NCBI GenBank assembly: GCA_036678685.1
Contig: JAZIHH010000005.1
Coordinates: 221,031-285,030 of the forward strand
Direction: 5' to 3'
Origin: JAZIHH01 sp036678685
GTDB lineage: Bacteria; Bacillota; UBA4882; UBA10575
Length of the DNA stretch: 64,000 nt
Shown: positions 16,937 to 26,384 of the stretch, one piece after another
Layout of the letters: each line of letters starts with the position of its first letter
Position numbering within the stretch: position 1 is the stretch's first letter
Notes under the pieces: generated by a model
Database searches by the model: none
What the model was told of the DNA's origin: nothing
Seen by the model: the letters and a program-made list of their open reading frames with translations, nothing else
Position numbers and translations under genes: made by a program

Positions 16937-18238
16937 ATGAACTCGCGAAAAGGGATCTTTCTAATAACCGCCATAGTTCTCCTCGGGGTAGCGTTCTTGT
17001 GGCTCCTGGGCACGCCCAAAAAGGTAATCGAGCATTCCCCGAATAATGAGGCTTCACTGGTGGCGATAGAGGATGGAACCGATGAAAAAACGGTCAGCGA
17101 ATTCGAGCCGGAGGTAGAAACGGTAATCGAATGTGACATTCTTGGTGATGAGCAGAATGAGTTGATAGAGCTATATAGAAGAGACGGGCGCTATGTTTTG
17201 CGGGTAAAACAAGAACAAAACACTATTTTCGAAGAGAACTTACCATACGCAAACATTTGTGCCTGGCAGGCTGTTGATCTAGATGGAGACGGTAAAAGTG
17301 AGCTTTATGTTCGTGGCACCGATGGGGGATGGTCAATCCAAAAAGATCTTTTTCAGTTTCGTAACCATGGGATGGTCTCGATTCTGAACTTGACTGGAAC
17401 GGAAGCGTTTTTTGAAGGCATGGAGAAAAGTATAGACCACAACCGCTTTACATGTTCCTATCGCTCGGCGGACGGCGATCTTACTTGTCATGGGACTGGT
17501 TTATTACCGCCAAAGCTTTTTTCCGGGCTTGAGGAAGATGAAAACCCCAATGCTTTCCTCGTTACTACGTACGATTGGGTTCCTGTCAAAAAGGGCGCTA
17601 CCTGGTATATAGCCGCTGCGGCCACCATTAAAATTAAAGTGGGGCAGTATTACTGGGGGCCCCCAGTCCTGGACCCGCCGCCAAGTGACTTTACGGATTT
17701 TTATTGTGATCTAGCCAGATTACATCTTACTTTGCAGAGAGTTGATTCAAGCTTCAGTCCGGTTGAAGCTAGACTTGTTCTTAATTATTCAGAAACTCCC
17801 CCGCCGGAGGTGGATTTGCTTAGTTATGATGAGGCGTCATTTGGCGATAAGATCTCGTTATTATCAAATATTTATGAAGTCTACCAGAGTCTTGGTGGCA
17901 GTAACGAGGATGAAGTCAGCGATGGTTATTCGGTGAAAGAAATAAATGGAGTCATGCTTACGGGTTTTGTGGATGACTCAATTATTAATATTAAAGTCAC
18001 GACCCCTGAATATCCAACCATTAGAGGGTTAAGGGTGGGCGATAGTGTTGCGGATTTAAAGTCGCTTTACGGCATTCCCGATCTGGGGTTTTTTGAAGAT
18101 GATCTGGTAACCTATTATTTTTCGCATGTGGATCAAGATACGGGGAAGGTACAGCTAAGATTTTACCGGAAAATGAAAGTAAAGATTGCAGGGGGCAGAA
18201 TCACAATGATCGAATTTGACCAAATGGCCAGTGATTAA
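16937..18238 (+). CDS. Hypothetical membrane-anchored extracytoplasmic protein, 433 aa
   Basis: The ATG at 16937 gives an N-terminus MNSRKGIFLITAIVLLGVAFLW, a signal anchor, followed by an extracytoplasmic domain. Around residues 110-130 (after the anchor) there is a VDLDGDGKSELYVRG segment, the calcium-binding-like signature of FG-GAP/VCBS beta-propeller repeats. The C-terminal part holds a LRVGDSVADLKSLYGIPD motif seen in small secreted Firmicute proteins that report on sequence-variable surfaces. A GTG at 16922 is an alternative start. There is no recognisable enzyme motif. It is the first of three adjacent genes encoding exported unknowns. Confidence 0.65.
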   Translation: MNSRKGIFLITAIVLLGVAFLWLLGTPKKVIEHSPNNEASLVAIEDGTDEKTVSEFEPEVETVIECDILGDEQNELIELYRRDGRYVLRVKQEQNTIFEENLPYANICAWQAVDLDGDGKSELYVRGTDGGWSIQKDLFQFRNHGMVSILNLTGTEAFFEGMEKSIDHNRFTCSYRSADGDLTCHGTGLLPPKLFSGLEEDENPNAFLVTTYDWVPVKKGATWYIAAAATIKIKVGQYYWGPPVLDPPPSDFTDFYCDLARLHLTLQRVDSSFSPVEARLVLNYSETPPPEVDLLSYDEASFGDKISLLSNIYEVYQSLGGSNEDEVSDGYSVKEINGVMLTGFVDDSIINIKVTTPEYPTIRGLRVGDSVADLKSLYGIPDLGFFEDDLVTYYFSHVDQDTGKVQLRFYRKMKVKIAGGRITMIEFDQMASD

Positions 18239-18281
18239 AGTTGGCTTCGTTCGCAACAGGCAGGGCAGAGGGGGATGTTTC

Positions 18282-18992
18282 ATGTGCAAGAAAAGCCGGA
18301 TTTTATGGGTGGTTTTGCTTGTTTTGTGCTGGCTGGGGGCAGGTCCCGTTTGGGGGGAGGTCCGCAAAGGGCAGCAGCGCATTGAATTCACGCAATGGTA
18401 TACAAGCTGGGGAGAACGGGATGTTTTTGAAATAATGCAGTACAATGCGGACGGGTTTTGTACCAGCCAAGTGGTTTTGTTGAACGATATGGTAGTTGAA
18501 AGCTCCTTTACGTTATACGACGGGGATAAAATTGTCGCCTATGATCTTGAAGGAAAGCTGCGGTCGGTAACGGAAACGGCGGGGAACAAGACAACCCACT
18601 ACTACTATTTTAGCGGCAGTCCGGGTGGGAGAACGGAAAGTATCAGGCAGGAGGATAAAACCAGATACATTTCCTATCGTACGGATAACGTGATTGATGA
18701 GATGTACGATGAGATTATTTTCGCTCCCAACTGTAAATTGATCCGGTGGTTCGATCCGGAACAGGAAGCAGTGGTGCGGGAAGAAGTGGTTATCGAGAAA
18801 TATGACCAAAATGACTTACTGGTTTATCGGGAAAGAGCGGTAAACGGCGTTACCGTAGGCCAAGAAGAGTACAGTTATGATGTGGTCTATGACGACAAAG
18901 AACGGCCGGTTTTGATTAACGGATATGCAGTGGATGATAACGGGAAGCGGTTGATTTACAGCCGAAGAATAGAATACGCCGACCAGATATGA
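18282..18992 (+). CDS. Hypothetical secreted protein, 236 aa
   Basis: The ATG at 18282 follows AGAGGGGG and begins a clear signal peptide (basic CKKSR, hydrophobic ILWVVLLVLCWLG, cleavage after GPVWG). The frame is also open 66 bases upstream, but those residues look non-coding. The mature part is rich in short alternating strands such as YDGDKIVAYDLEGKLRSV and KTTHYYYFSG, reminiscent of repeats that build long beta sheets (RHS/YD- or MORN-like). I do not assign a family. It lies 43 bases after the previous gene. Confidence 0.65.
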   Translation: MCKKSRILWVVLLVLCWLGAGPVWGEVRKGQQRIEFTQWYTSWGERDVFEIMQYNADGFCTSQVVLLNDMVVESSFTLYDGDKIVAYDLEGKLRSVTETAGNKTTHYYYFSGSPGGRTESIRQEDKTRYISYRTDNVIDEMYDEIIFAPNCKLIRWFDPEQEAVVREEVVIEKYDQNDLLVYRERAVNGVTVGQEEYSYDVVYDDKERPVLINGYAVDDNGKRLIYSRRIEYADQI

Positions 18993-19028
18993 TATAATGT
19001 TTCCATCAAATAGGAAAAAGGAGAAAAA

Positions 19029-19847
19029 ATGAAAAGAATAGTATTTTCTTTAGTGCTTGTGCTTGTCTTCTCCGCCTTTGCGTCAGCGCAGATCGAGTAT
19101 ATTCGTTTTGCTGTGCCGGATGAGGAAAACAGTGCCAACCTTTATAACCTGGAGCCCTATTATTTTCTGCATTATTTTTACAAGGATGTCTTGTACTTTT
19201 TTGACCTAATGGAGCCATTGGATCTCACAACGAAGACGCTTATGTTTGAAAAGATGTTCAATAATTTGAGTGCCGATTATCCGGTGGGCATATTTCTTAA
19301 AATTGCCGGCTGGGATGAACCCTTGTGTATATCGTACCGGGTCCTTTCCAATGAAGACGGCATGTTTGTTGTGATGGTAACTAATTATGACTTAAAACAA
19401 CAAAAGATCTTGGCCGATTTCTCCGAGAATTGTTACGCGCGCCTTTATTACATATTCGGTGATAAACTGGTGAATGGCGATAAATTATTCTCGGCGGAGA
19501 AAGAAGAGGACTATCAGACCAATCTGAATAATTTGGCAGATTTATATATCTTCGATGAGCGGGTGGAGAATGATTCCTTGGTTGAAGACCTCTTGTTTGA
19601 GCATCTTGATACGACTGAATCGGCGGTTTTGCGATATGTTGGTTATTTGACTTTGGCCCAGTATTACATGATCACCGATGACCTGGAGAAAGCGGAAGAA
19701 AATTTGGCCGAAGCGGAAATGATGTTTGCTGATTATTTCACGGAAGAGGATAAGGCGAACTTGGGGTTGCCCTTTATCGTGACGAAAGAAGAAGTGCAAA
19801 TCATGGCGCTGGTTAAAGGGGCGGCCGCCGGGAATGTTGAGGAGTAG
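19029..19847 (+). CDS. Hypothetical secreted protein, 272 aa
   Basis: A signal peptide MKRIVFSLVLVLVFSAFASAQ is evident, with predicted cleavage after ASA. The mature part has an N-terminal mixed domain and a C-terminal helical region (LAQYYMITDDLEKAEENLAEAEMMFADYF) that looks like one or two TPR-type hairpins. The start follows AAAAAGGAG. A good -10 (TATAAT, about 18990) overlaps the end of the preceding gene, so this one may have its own promoter. A strong terminator follows. No family is recognised. Confidence 0.65.
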   Translation: MKRIVFSLVLVLVFSAFASAQIEYIRFAVPDEENSANLYNLEPYYFLHYFYKDVLYFFDLMEPLDLTTKTLMFEKMFNNLSADYPVGIFLKIAGWDEPLCISYRVLSNEDGMFVVMVTNYDLKQQKILADFSENCYARLYYIFGDKLVNGDKLFSAEKEEDYQTNLNNLADLYIFDERVENDSLVEDLLFEHLDTTESAVLRYVGYLTLAQYYMITDDLEKAEENLAEAEMMFADYFTEEDKANLGLPFIVTKEEVQIMALVKGAAAGNVEE

Positions 19848-19876
19848 TGTTTTGTAGGGTTTAGTCGGCGGGCGGA

Positions 19877-19908
19877 ACAGTTGCCCTTCATGGGCAACTG
19901 TTTTTTTC
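19877..19908 (+). terminator. Rho-independent terminator
   Basis: A nine-bp perfect stem, CAGTTGCCC / GGGCAACTG, with a TTCAT loop is followed by seven T residues, ending the run of exported-protein genes. Confidence 0.9.
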
Positions 19909-19940
19909 GTCTCAACTTTTTAGTGTTTCAGGGCGCTCCT

Positions 19941-21330
19941 GATCAAGTCCAGATTAGTGTGTAAATTCCTTAGTTATCAATAAGCTTATCTGATATACGC
20001 AATATTGCTTTGATCATTAATTTGTTTTTGCTCTTCTTGCCACTGGAGGTATTCACTCATATCCAGATACTTTTTGCCGGCTATCCACTTGTCGTCAATT
20101 TCCATAAGTAAGGCTCCAATTAGGCGAATTGCCGATTCCCGGTTCGGGAAAATATGGATAACTCGTTCCCTGCGCCTAATCTCTTCGATAAGACGCTCGA
20201 CAGCGTTTGTAGTACGCAGACGCCGGCGATATTTTTCCGGCAGCATAAGGACCGCGGTAGCGTCATCAAAGCCCATTTCAAGTATTTGCATGGCCTTGGG
20301 TGCTTTTTTCTCAAATGTCTCCAAGGTTTGATTCAATAACAACCGGGCAGTACCGATATCAGGCGCATCCAGAATAGCTCGCAGATGTGGATAAAGCTCT
20401 TCTTTTGCCGACCTAGGCGTAGCGTCCATGATATTACGCATAAAGTGGGTTTGGCAGCGATGCCAGGTAACGCCCTGGAAGTAGCGGCGAACCGCCTTGA
20501 CCAGGCCGCCATGGTCATCTGATACTACCAGTTCGACACCACGCAGGTTACGGCTTTTAAGCCAGGAAAAAAACTGGCTCCAACTGGCTTCGGATTCACT
20601 GTCGCCAATCATAAGCCCTAGAACTTCCCGGTATCCTTTAGTGTTTATGCCGATAGCAATCATAACACTCCGGGAACGGACACGGCCATCTTCACGAATT
20701 TTCAGTACCAAAGCATCCACCAATACAAAAGGATAACACTTCTCACTCAAGTCCCGGTTATTCCAGGCGTTCACAATGGGGTCCAGTTTCTTGCACAACT
20801 CTGAAACAGTGGATTTGGAAAATTCGGTACCACATAACTCTTCCGTTATCTGACTGACCTTACGGGTAGAGACCCCGTTAATTACCATTTCCATCAAGGC
20901 CAGCACCAAGGCCTGTTCGCTCCGCTGATAGCGGGCAAACATCTCAGTGGAAAACTGGCCGTTACGAAAACGCGGAACACGTAGGGTTATGGTTCCGACC
21001 CGGGTGGTAAGAGGATGCTCGCGTGTGCCGTTACGATAGCCCTTTCTTTTATCAGTACGTTCGTATGGCTCGGCTTGAAGCTGTTCGGTGGCTTGCGCCT
21101 GCAAAATCTGGTTCAATACCGATTCCAATAGCGCTGACACACCGGAATCCTTGTTATTGCCTAAAAATAGACGATGCAAAAGTTCTTGATCTACGGTAAT
21201 CTGGTATTGAGCCATTCAAATTCCTCCTCTTAGAATTTTGGTTTGTCCAACTTCTATTCTAACTGAGGAATTTGTTAATGGCTCCCTCTTTTTTAGGAAA
21301 CCAATTTTACACCATTATACGGACTTAACT
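19941..21330 (-). mobile_element. IS256-family insertion sequence, copy 1 (1390 bp)
   Basis: The ends are set by comparison with the second copy at 46309-47698. Identity starts at AGTTAAGTCCG (transposase 5' side) and stops after GGACTTGATC. The imperfect terminal inverted repeats share AAGTCC...GTGTAAA with the ends of IS256. The 8 bases outside the two ends (GCGCTCCT and AGGTGGAC) do not match, so no target duplication is visible. The right end lies immediately before the ribosome binding site of the chemoreceptor gene. Confidence 0.85.
19986..21215 (-). CDS. IS256-family transposase, 409 aa (copy 1)
   Basis: This mutator-type DDE transposase has the N-terminal motif YERTDKRKGYRNGTR, the catalytic region FVLVDALVLKIREDGRVRS with the first Asp, ELVVSDDHGGLVKAVRR with the second, and the WHRCQTHFMRNI block. 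The Glu follows near TTNAVERLIEEIRRRERVI. It differs from copy 2 at only two residues: Met/Ile in GLxIGDSE and Arg/Cys in AVExLIEE. This copy has the Arg, and RLIEEIRRR is the usual form in the family, so copy 1 may be the more active. A strong AGGAGG precedes the start. Confidence 0.93.
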   Translation of the reverse strand: MAQYQITVDQELLHRLFLGNNKDSGVSALLESVLNQILQAQATEQLQAEPYERTDKRKGYRNGTREHPLTTRVGTITLRVPRFRNGQFSTEMFARYQRSEQALVLALMEMVINGVSTRKVSQITEELCGTEFSKSTVSELCKKLDPIVNAWNNRDLSEKCYPFVLVDALVLKIREDGRVRSRSVMIAIGINTKGYREVLGLMIGDSESEASWSQFFSWLKSRNLRGVELVVSDDHGGLVKAVRRYFQGVTWHRCQTHFMRNIMDATPRSAKEELYPHLRAILDAPDIGTARLLLNQTLETFEKKAPKAMQILEMGFDDATAVLMLPEKYRRRLRTTNAVERLIEEIRRRERVIHIFPNRESAIRLIGALLMEIDDKWIAGKKYLDMSEYLQWQEEQKQINDQSNIAYIR

Positions 21331-21343
21331 AGGTGGACAAGGG

Positions 21344-22861
21344 ATGAAATTAAGACACAAGATTTTATTGGGAATTATTGGCCTTTTATGCATATTTGGT
21401 TTGAGCACTTATCTTGTGGTGAATTACCAGGTTGCCAAATTAGTGAATAGCAGTTTACTAAGAGAACTTTCCTCCAACCTGAGATTAGGATATAAACTCA
21501 TCGATGAGATGTACCCGGGAGAATGGCGCGTGGAAAATAACAATTTATATAAGGGGAGGGAATTGATTAACAATAACATTCACGCCGTAGATGTTATTAA
21601 GGAGCAGACGGGAGCGCTTGCCACTATTTTTCTGGATGATACCCGGATTACAACAAACGTGACCCTGGACAATGGGAAGAGGGCGACCGGAACCAAAGCC
21701 GCGCCGGAAGTTGTGGCCAAAGTTCTCCGTGGTGGGGAGAATTTCATCGGCGAGGCGGATGTGGTCGGCAAGAAATTTTTAACGGCATACACCCCGCTCC
21801 GGTCCAGAGAAGGAAATGTAATTGGGATGTGGTTTGTGGGAATCGAAAAGGAACAGGCTGATCAGATTATCGGTCAACTGAACAGACTCATCGGCCTGGT
21901 TCTTTTAGGATGCATTGTTGTCGGGTCTATAACCTCCTTCCTATTTACCAATTTTATTTTGAAGCCGATTCCCCATTTATTAACCGCCTTTCACAGGGCT
22001 TCCCGGGGAGATCTGACAACGGAGGTACCTGTTCTTTCCCGGGATGAAATTGGCAGTTTGGCCCGGGAATTTAATTATATGTTGCAAAAACAGCGGGAAT
22101 CCATGATTTTAGTGCGAAATGCCACGGAACGGATAAATGAAACTACTATGCAGATTTCCAAAGGAAATGAGGAACTCGCTCAACGTACCCAGGAACAAGC
22201 CTCGACTTTGGAAGAATTATCCGCCACCATCGAAGAGTTAAGCGCTTCAATACAAATGGTGGCGTCCAACGCAGCGCAGGGGGAAAAACTCTCACAAGCC
22301 ACCTTGGACGTGGTGGAAGAAGGGAAGAAAGTCATTGCCGAGACCATTATGGCAATACAGGAAATATCGGTAAGCAGCAATCAGATTGCCGAGATCATTA
22401 AAGTTGTCAATGATATAGCCTTCCAAACCAACCTTCTGGCTTTAAACGCCGCGGTCGAAGCCGCCCGCGCCGGGGAACAGGGACGGGGGTTTTCCGTGGT
22501 GGCGGAGGAAGTAAGGAATCTGGCCAACCGGACTGCTGAATCAGCTGAAGAAATTGCGGCTTTAATCAGTGAGAGTGTAGCCAAAGTCGATAACGGCAAC
22601 CAGATGGTAATGAAAGCCGGGGAAACGCTTGATCTGATTGTTGAGAACACCAAACGGACATTTGATGCGAATGCGGAGGTGGCAGCGGCCATGAGGGAAC
22701 AGGCTGAGGCCTCCGTTCAAATCCAGACAGCTGTGGAACATATGAATCAGGTTACTCAGCAAAACGCCGCTATGGTTCAAGAACTTGCTTCTTCCAGTCA
22801 GGCGTTGGATGGGGAAGCCGGTAACCTTCAGGCTTTGGTTGAAAAGTTTACCGTGGAATGA
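21344..22861 (+). CDS. Methyl-accepting chemotaxis protein (single Cache, HAMP, MCP signalling domain)
   Basis: This chemoreceptor has 505 aa. The first membrane segment is residues 8-28 and an extracellular Cache-type sensor spans about 30-185 (ATIFLDDTRITTNV, FIGEADVVGKKFLTAYTPL). The second membrane segment is about 187-207 and HAMP lies at about 208-260. The conserved hairpin tip, DIAFQTNLLALNAAVEAARA with GRGFSVVAEEVR, is near 355-390. There is no C-terminal CheR-binding pentapeptide. The gene starts right next to IS256 copy 1: only 13 bases, including AGGTGG, separate them. The original promoter has therefore been cut away, and expression would need a promoter inside the IS. Confidence 0.93.
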   Translation: MKLRHKILLGIIGLLCIFGLSTYLVVNYQVAKLVNSSLLRELSSNLRLGYKLIDEMYPGEWRVENNNLYKGRELINNNIHAVDVIKEQTGALATIFLDDTRITTNVTLDNGKRATGTKAAPEVVAKVLRGGENFIGEADVVGKKFLTAYTPLRSREGNVIGMWFVGIEKEQADQIIGQLNRLIGLVLLGCIVVGSITSFLFTNFILKPIPHLLTAFHRASRGDLTTEVPVLSRDEIGSLAREFNYMLQKQRESMILVRNATERINETTMQISKGNEELAQRTQEQASTLEELSATIEELSASIQMVASNAAQGEKLSQATLDVVEEGKKVIAETIMAIQEISVSSNQIAEIIKVVNDIAFQTNLLALNAAVEAARAGEQGRGFSVVAEEVRNLANRTAESAEEIAALISESVAKVDNGNQMVMKAGETLDLIVENTKRTFDANAEVAAAMREQAEASVQIQTAVEHMNQVTQQNAAMVQELASSSQALDGEAGNLQALVEKFTVE

Positions 22862-22935
22862 TTAATAAAACGGCATTTCGTATAACCGGGATAATTGCAT
22901 CTTAATGAGCGGCCGGAACAAGCGTGTAGAAAAGG

Positions 22936-22970
22936 CGTGCGGGCCTTATAGCCCGCACGTTTTCTTTCTT
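22936..22970 (+). terminator. Rho-independent terminator between convergent genes
   Basis: CGTGCGGGC / GCCCGCACG with a 6-base loop is followed by TTTTC. It ends the chemoreceptor gene; the symporter gene arrives from the other side. Confidence 0.85.
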
Positions 22971-23019
22971 TACAAATTTCAATTCCCGCCTTTTCCGGCC
23001 TTGTTCTGGCGCGTTCCTC

Positions 23020-24390
23020 TTAGCCGAAAAAGTTAATATATCCCTGGATCAACACGATTATGATAATAACCGGCAGTACCCACTGGAAATAGCCTTTAAA
23101 GGCGCGGGGCAATTTTATGCCTTTGCCGGTGTTGACTTCCTTCAGGTAGTTGTCAAAGCCCCACCCGTAACGGGTGACGCAGAAAAGGAGGTAAATCAGG
23201 CAACCGATGGGCAGCAGGTTGTAGCTGAGGATAAAGTCTTCCAGGTCCAGGATCATCGTGCCCTTTCCTAAAGGCTGGAACCAACTGAGGACATTAAACC
23301 CTAAAATACAGGGGATGGAAAGCACAATAATTAAGAAGGTATTAATTATGGAAGCCTTCTTCCGGCTCCAGCCCCAGAGGTCCATGCCAAAGGCGATGAT
23401 ATTTTCAAAGACCGCGATCACCGTCGAATAGGCGGCAAAGGTCATAAAGATAAAGAAGAGCGTACCCCAGATTCTCCCGCCGGCCATAGAATTGAAGATA
23501 TTGGGCAGGGTAAAAAAGATCAGACCCGGCCCTTCACCGGGGTCAACGTTAAAAGCGAAACAGGCCGGGAAGATAATAAGCCCGGCAACCAGCGAAACAA
23601 AAGTATCCAGGGAGGCGATGTTGATCGATTCGTGGAAAAGATTGCGGCCTTTACCGATGTAGCTGCCGAAGATGGCCATCGAACCGATGCCCAGGCTTAA
23701 GGTGAAAAAGGCCTGGCTCAAGGCGGCATAGATCGTCGCCCAGATCCCCTTCTCCTGTACGCGGCTGAGATCAGGCAACAGATAAAACTTCAGGCCTTCA
23801 CCGGCATTGGGCAGAGTCATGGATTTTACCGCCAGCACAATGATGATGGCCAGCAATAGTACCATCATGACTTTAGTAACCTTTTCAACGCCTTCCTGCA
23901 AACCGAGGGAGCAGACGCCGAAACAGAATACGGTTGTAATCGCCATCCAAATGAACATTTCCAGAGGATTGCCGGTAAGATTGACAAAAACTTGTCCTAT
24001 TTGTTGGGTGTTTAGTCCGCTAAACTGCCCGATTAAAAACTTGTAGAAATAAGCCAGCATCCATCCGGCAACGGTCGTATAAAACATCATCAGCAGGTAA
24101 TTCCCGGCTATGCCCAGATAGCCCATGAGGTGCCACTTCTGTCCTTTTTTCTCCATCACATGGAAGGAGGTGGCGATACTCTTCTGGCTGGCGCGTCCGA
24201 CCGCCAGTTCCATGGTCATGATTGGCAAACCAATCGCAAAAATGCAAATGAGATAGATTAAAACAAATATTCCCCCGCCGTACTGTCCCGTAATGTAGGG
24301 GAAACGCCAGATATCACCCAACCCGATGGAACAGGCCGCCGAGATTAAAATAAATCCCAAGCGGGAAGCAAACCTTTCTCTTGATTTCAC
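23020..24390 (-). CDS. Sodium-dependent transporter of the neurotransmitter:sodium symporter family
   Basis: This 456-aa polytopic membrane protein has the SNF signature near the start: GFILISAACSIGLGDIWRFPY, whose unwound helix 1 binds Na+ and substrate. About eleven to twelve membrane segments follow, including the helix 6 region AFFTLSLGIGSMAIFGSYIG. Bacterial members (MhsT, LeuT) import amino acids with Na+; the substrate here cannot be read from sequence. It is transcribed alone from a good promoter 90-120 bases upstream. Confidence 0.92.
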   Translation of the reverse strand: MKSRERFASRLGFILISAACSIGLGDIWRFPYITGQYGGGIFVLIYLICIFAIGLPIMTMELAVGRASQKSIATSFHVMEKKGQKWHLMGYLGIAGNYLLMMFYTTVAGWMLAYFYKFLIGQFSGLNTQQIGQVFVNLTGNPLEMFIWMAITTVFCFGVCSLGLQEGVEKVTKVMMVLLLAIIIVLAVKSMTLPNAGEGLKFYLLPDLSRVQEKGIWATIYAALSQAFFTLSLGIGSMAIFGSYIGKGRNLFHESINIASLDTFVSLVAGLIIFPACFAFNVDPGEGPGLIFFTLPNIFNSMAGGRIWGTLFFIFMTFAAYSTVIAVFENIIAFGMDLWGWSRKKASIINTFLIIVLSIPCILGFNVLSWFQPLGKGTMILDLEDFILSYNLLPIGCLIYLLFCVTRYGWGFDNYLKEVNTGKGIKLPRAFKGYFQWVLPVIIIIVLIQGYINFFG

Positions 24391-24480
24391 TTTTCAACCT
24401 CCTTAATTGCTGTTATAAGTACAGAAGTTGACCGGTCTGTCCGGAACCTTATTTAAAACAATTCCGTAAACCATGCAAAA

Positions 24481-24509
24481 ATTATATAATAAATTTTGCC
24501 ATTTAGCAA
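24481..24509 (-). promoter_or_regulatory. Sigma-A promoter for the SNF transporter
   Basis: On the minus strand, TTGCTA (24509-24504) and TATAAT (24486-24481) are separated by 17 bases, about 90 bases before the transporter ATG. Confidence 0.6.
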
Positions 24510-24562
24510 TGCTTTTTGGCACTGTTTGGGTATTATTCGCGGCGGAGGGAAAGAATTGCTTG

Positions 24563-25471
24563 TTATAGCAGATTACTTAACCCCAGCTCCTCCGCGTACC
24601 GGAGGGCGTCGTAATATTCTTTCCTTGTGATCCGGGTGGCCAGTTCCGGAAAGTGGCCGGCCTGGTGCGCCGGGTAATACTGGGCCATGATGTTGACCGC
24701 TGTCTCCTTGGGCAGTTCTTCGGCGATAAACCTCAGAACCCGATCCGTGGCCGCCAAATTACCCGGCATCACCAAATGCCTGATTAAAAGGCCCCGGTAA
24801 GCTATTTGCCTTTCGTCCAGTTTAAGGCAACCGACCTGTCTGTGCATCTCCTTTACGGCCACAGTCGCCAGGTCGAAATAATTGGCGGCTTTCGTATATT
24901 TTTTAGCCCTTTTATTATCGCCGAATTTCAGATCCGGCATGTAAATATCAACAATCCCCGCCAACAGTTTGAGGGTGTCAAGATCATCGTAGCCGCCGGT
25001 GTTGTACACCAGCGGCAGGGTTAAGCCTTCTTTTACGGCCAGGCTAAGCCCGTGGACGATCTGGGGAATATAATGGGTGGGCGAGACGAGGTTGATATTG
25101 TGGCAACCCTTTTTTTGTAAGGAAAACATAATCCAGGCCAGTTCGGAAGGGGAGACCTCGTCCCCGATCCCGTAATGGCTGATCTCGCAGTTCTGGCAGA
25201 AAACACACTGCAGAATACAGTGGCTAAAGAAGATGGTCCCGGAACCGCCATGCCCCACCAAAGGCGCTTCTTCACCAAAGTGGGGCCCGTAGCTGCTGAC
25301 AACCGCCCGGGCTCCGGCCCGGCAAAAACCCCGTTCGTTGGCGAACCTGTTGACCCGGCAGTGATGGGGACAGAGGACACAGCTTTTCTGCTTTTCTTTA
25401 AGAAGGGTTACCCGCCGCTCCAACTCGCCGCTCTCCACCAGCCGGAGATAGCCCGGTTGCCGCTCTGTCAT
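24563..25471 (-). CDS. Radical SAM protein, PflA-like (COG1313)
   Basis: This 302-aa protein starts at the ATG at 25471, which has GGAGG six to seven bases upstream; the frame stays open further but without a better start. An N-terminal four-cysteine patch (CVLCPHHCRVNR) precedes the 4Fe-4S/SAM motif CILQCVFCQNC (CxxxCxxC). Later conserved blocks are VSPTHYIP, VYNTGGYD, DIYMPDLKFG, RHLVMPG and NIMAQYYPAHQ. This matches uncharacterised pyruvate-formate-lyase-activating-enzyme homologues that generate a glycyl or substrate radical. No glycyl-radical enzyme is next to it, so its target is unknown. Confidence 0.88.
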   Translation of the reverse strand: MTERQPGYLRLVESGELERRVTLLKEKQKSCVLCPHHCRVNRFANERGFCRAGARAVVSSYGPHFGEEAPLVGHGGSGTIFFSHCILQCVFCQNCEISHYGIGDEVSPSELAWIMFSLQKKGCHNINLVSPTHYIPQIVHGLSLAVKEGLTLPLVYNTGGYDDLDTLKLLAGIVDIYMPDLKFGDNKRAKKYTKAANYFDLATVAVKEMHRQVGCLKLDERQIAYRGLLIRHLVMPGNLAATDRVLRFIAEELPKETAVNIMAQYYPAHQAGHFPELATRITRKEYYDALRYAEELGLSNLL

Positions 25472-25691
25472 TTTGTTCCTCCTTTTCGCGGTGTTTTCAT
25501 TATTCCCCGGTTTCTTTACCAACACCTGTTTTGGCCGCCTCCCGACGCCTTCTCGTGTAAAATCTGTTCGGCGGGTTTTCCCAATCTTCCTTTTTTTATT
25601 TTTTATCATGTACCAGAAGGCCCTGGAAAAGACGTTGCCTGGACAAATCCTGCCGTAAACAGCAACACCGGAAATTTTGCGGGTACCGGCG

Positions 25692-26240
25692 TCAAGGCGC
25701 TAAGCCGTCGGTTTGCCGGTATTCTCTTTCCAGGATGCTTAAGATCAAGGTGTCATTATATTTCCCTTCCCGGTAAACTTCCTCACGAAACACCCCTTCC
25801 CTTGAAAAACCCGCTTTTTCATAACAGCATATAGCCCCGGTATTTTCCGCATCCACCCGGAGCCAGATCCGATGCAGATTCAAGGTGTCAAAAGCATAAT
25901 GGAGGAGGAGGGCAACAGCTTCGGAACAGTAGCCTTTTCCCCATTCCTCCTTTTCGCCGATAAAAATTCCCAGTTCCGCATGGCGGTTACGCCAGTCGAT
26001 CCCTTTCAATTGCGCCCCGCCGATATGCTTCCCGGCGGCAGTGTCGATGGAAAAATGCAGTTCATTATGGCGCCGGCTACATTCGTCCAGCCATTTTTGG
26101 AGTTGCTCCAGGGAAAGGTGATAACTGCCCAGAGTGGTGAAGAAATGGGTTACCTCCCGGTCGTTCAACCACCGGTGGCGGTCGAGTAAATCCTCCGGTT
26201 CGACGCCGCGGAGAATAACTTTTTTTCCTTTTAAAACCAT
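25692..26240 (-). CDS. GNAT-family N-acetyltransferase (RimJ/RimL-like)
   Basis: The 182-aa protein begins at the ATG at 26240, preceded by GGAGGG. The frame extends much further upstream but that part is low-information. Family blocks visible are LRGVEPEDL at the start, IGGAQLKGIDW, AELGIFIGEKEEWGKGYCSEAVALLLHYAF (acetyl-CoA loop with WGKGYCSEA) and LRVDAENTGAICCYEKAGFSREG. It acetylates either a ribosomal-protein-like N-terminus or a small amine. It is adjacent to, but divergent from, the nonulosonic acid genes, so a role in sugar N-acetylation is possible but unproven. Confidence 0.9.
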   Translation of the reverse strand: MVLKGKKVILRGVEPEDLLDRHRWLNDREVTHFFTTLGSYHLSLEQLQKWLDECSRRHNELHFSIDTAAGKHIGGAQLKGIDWRNRHAELGIFIGEKEEWGKGYCSEAVALLLHYAFDTLNLHRIWLRVDAENTGAICCYEKAGFSREGVFREEVYREGKYNDTLILSILEREYRQTDGLAP

Positions 26241-26384
26241 ACCGGACCCTCCATGAGTTTTCTTCATATTAGGATATGGAGCAGGCCTTCTCAACGTCAG
26301 CCCTTTCCGGATCTCACAAGAGAATCCCTGGTGGCACAGGTTTTCCGTCTCGCATAAAATGGAACGGAAAAAGAGGTGTCTGCT

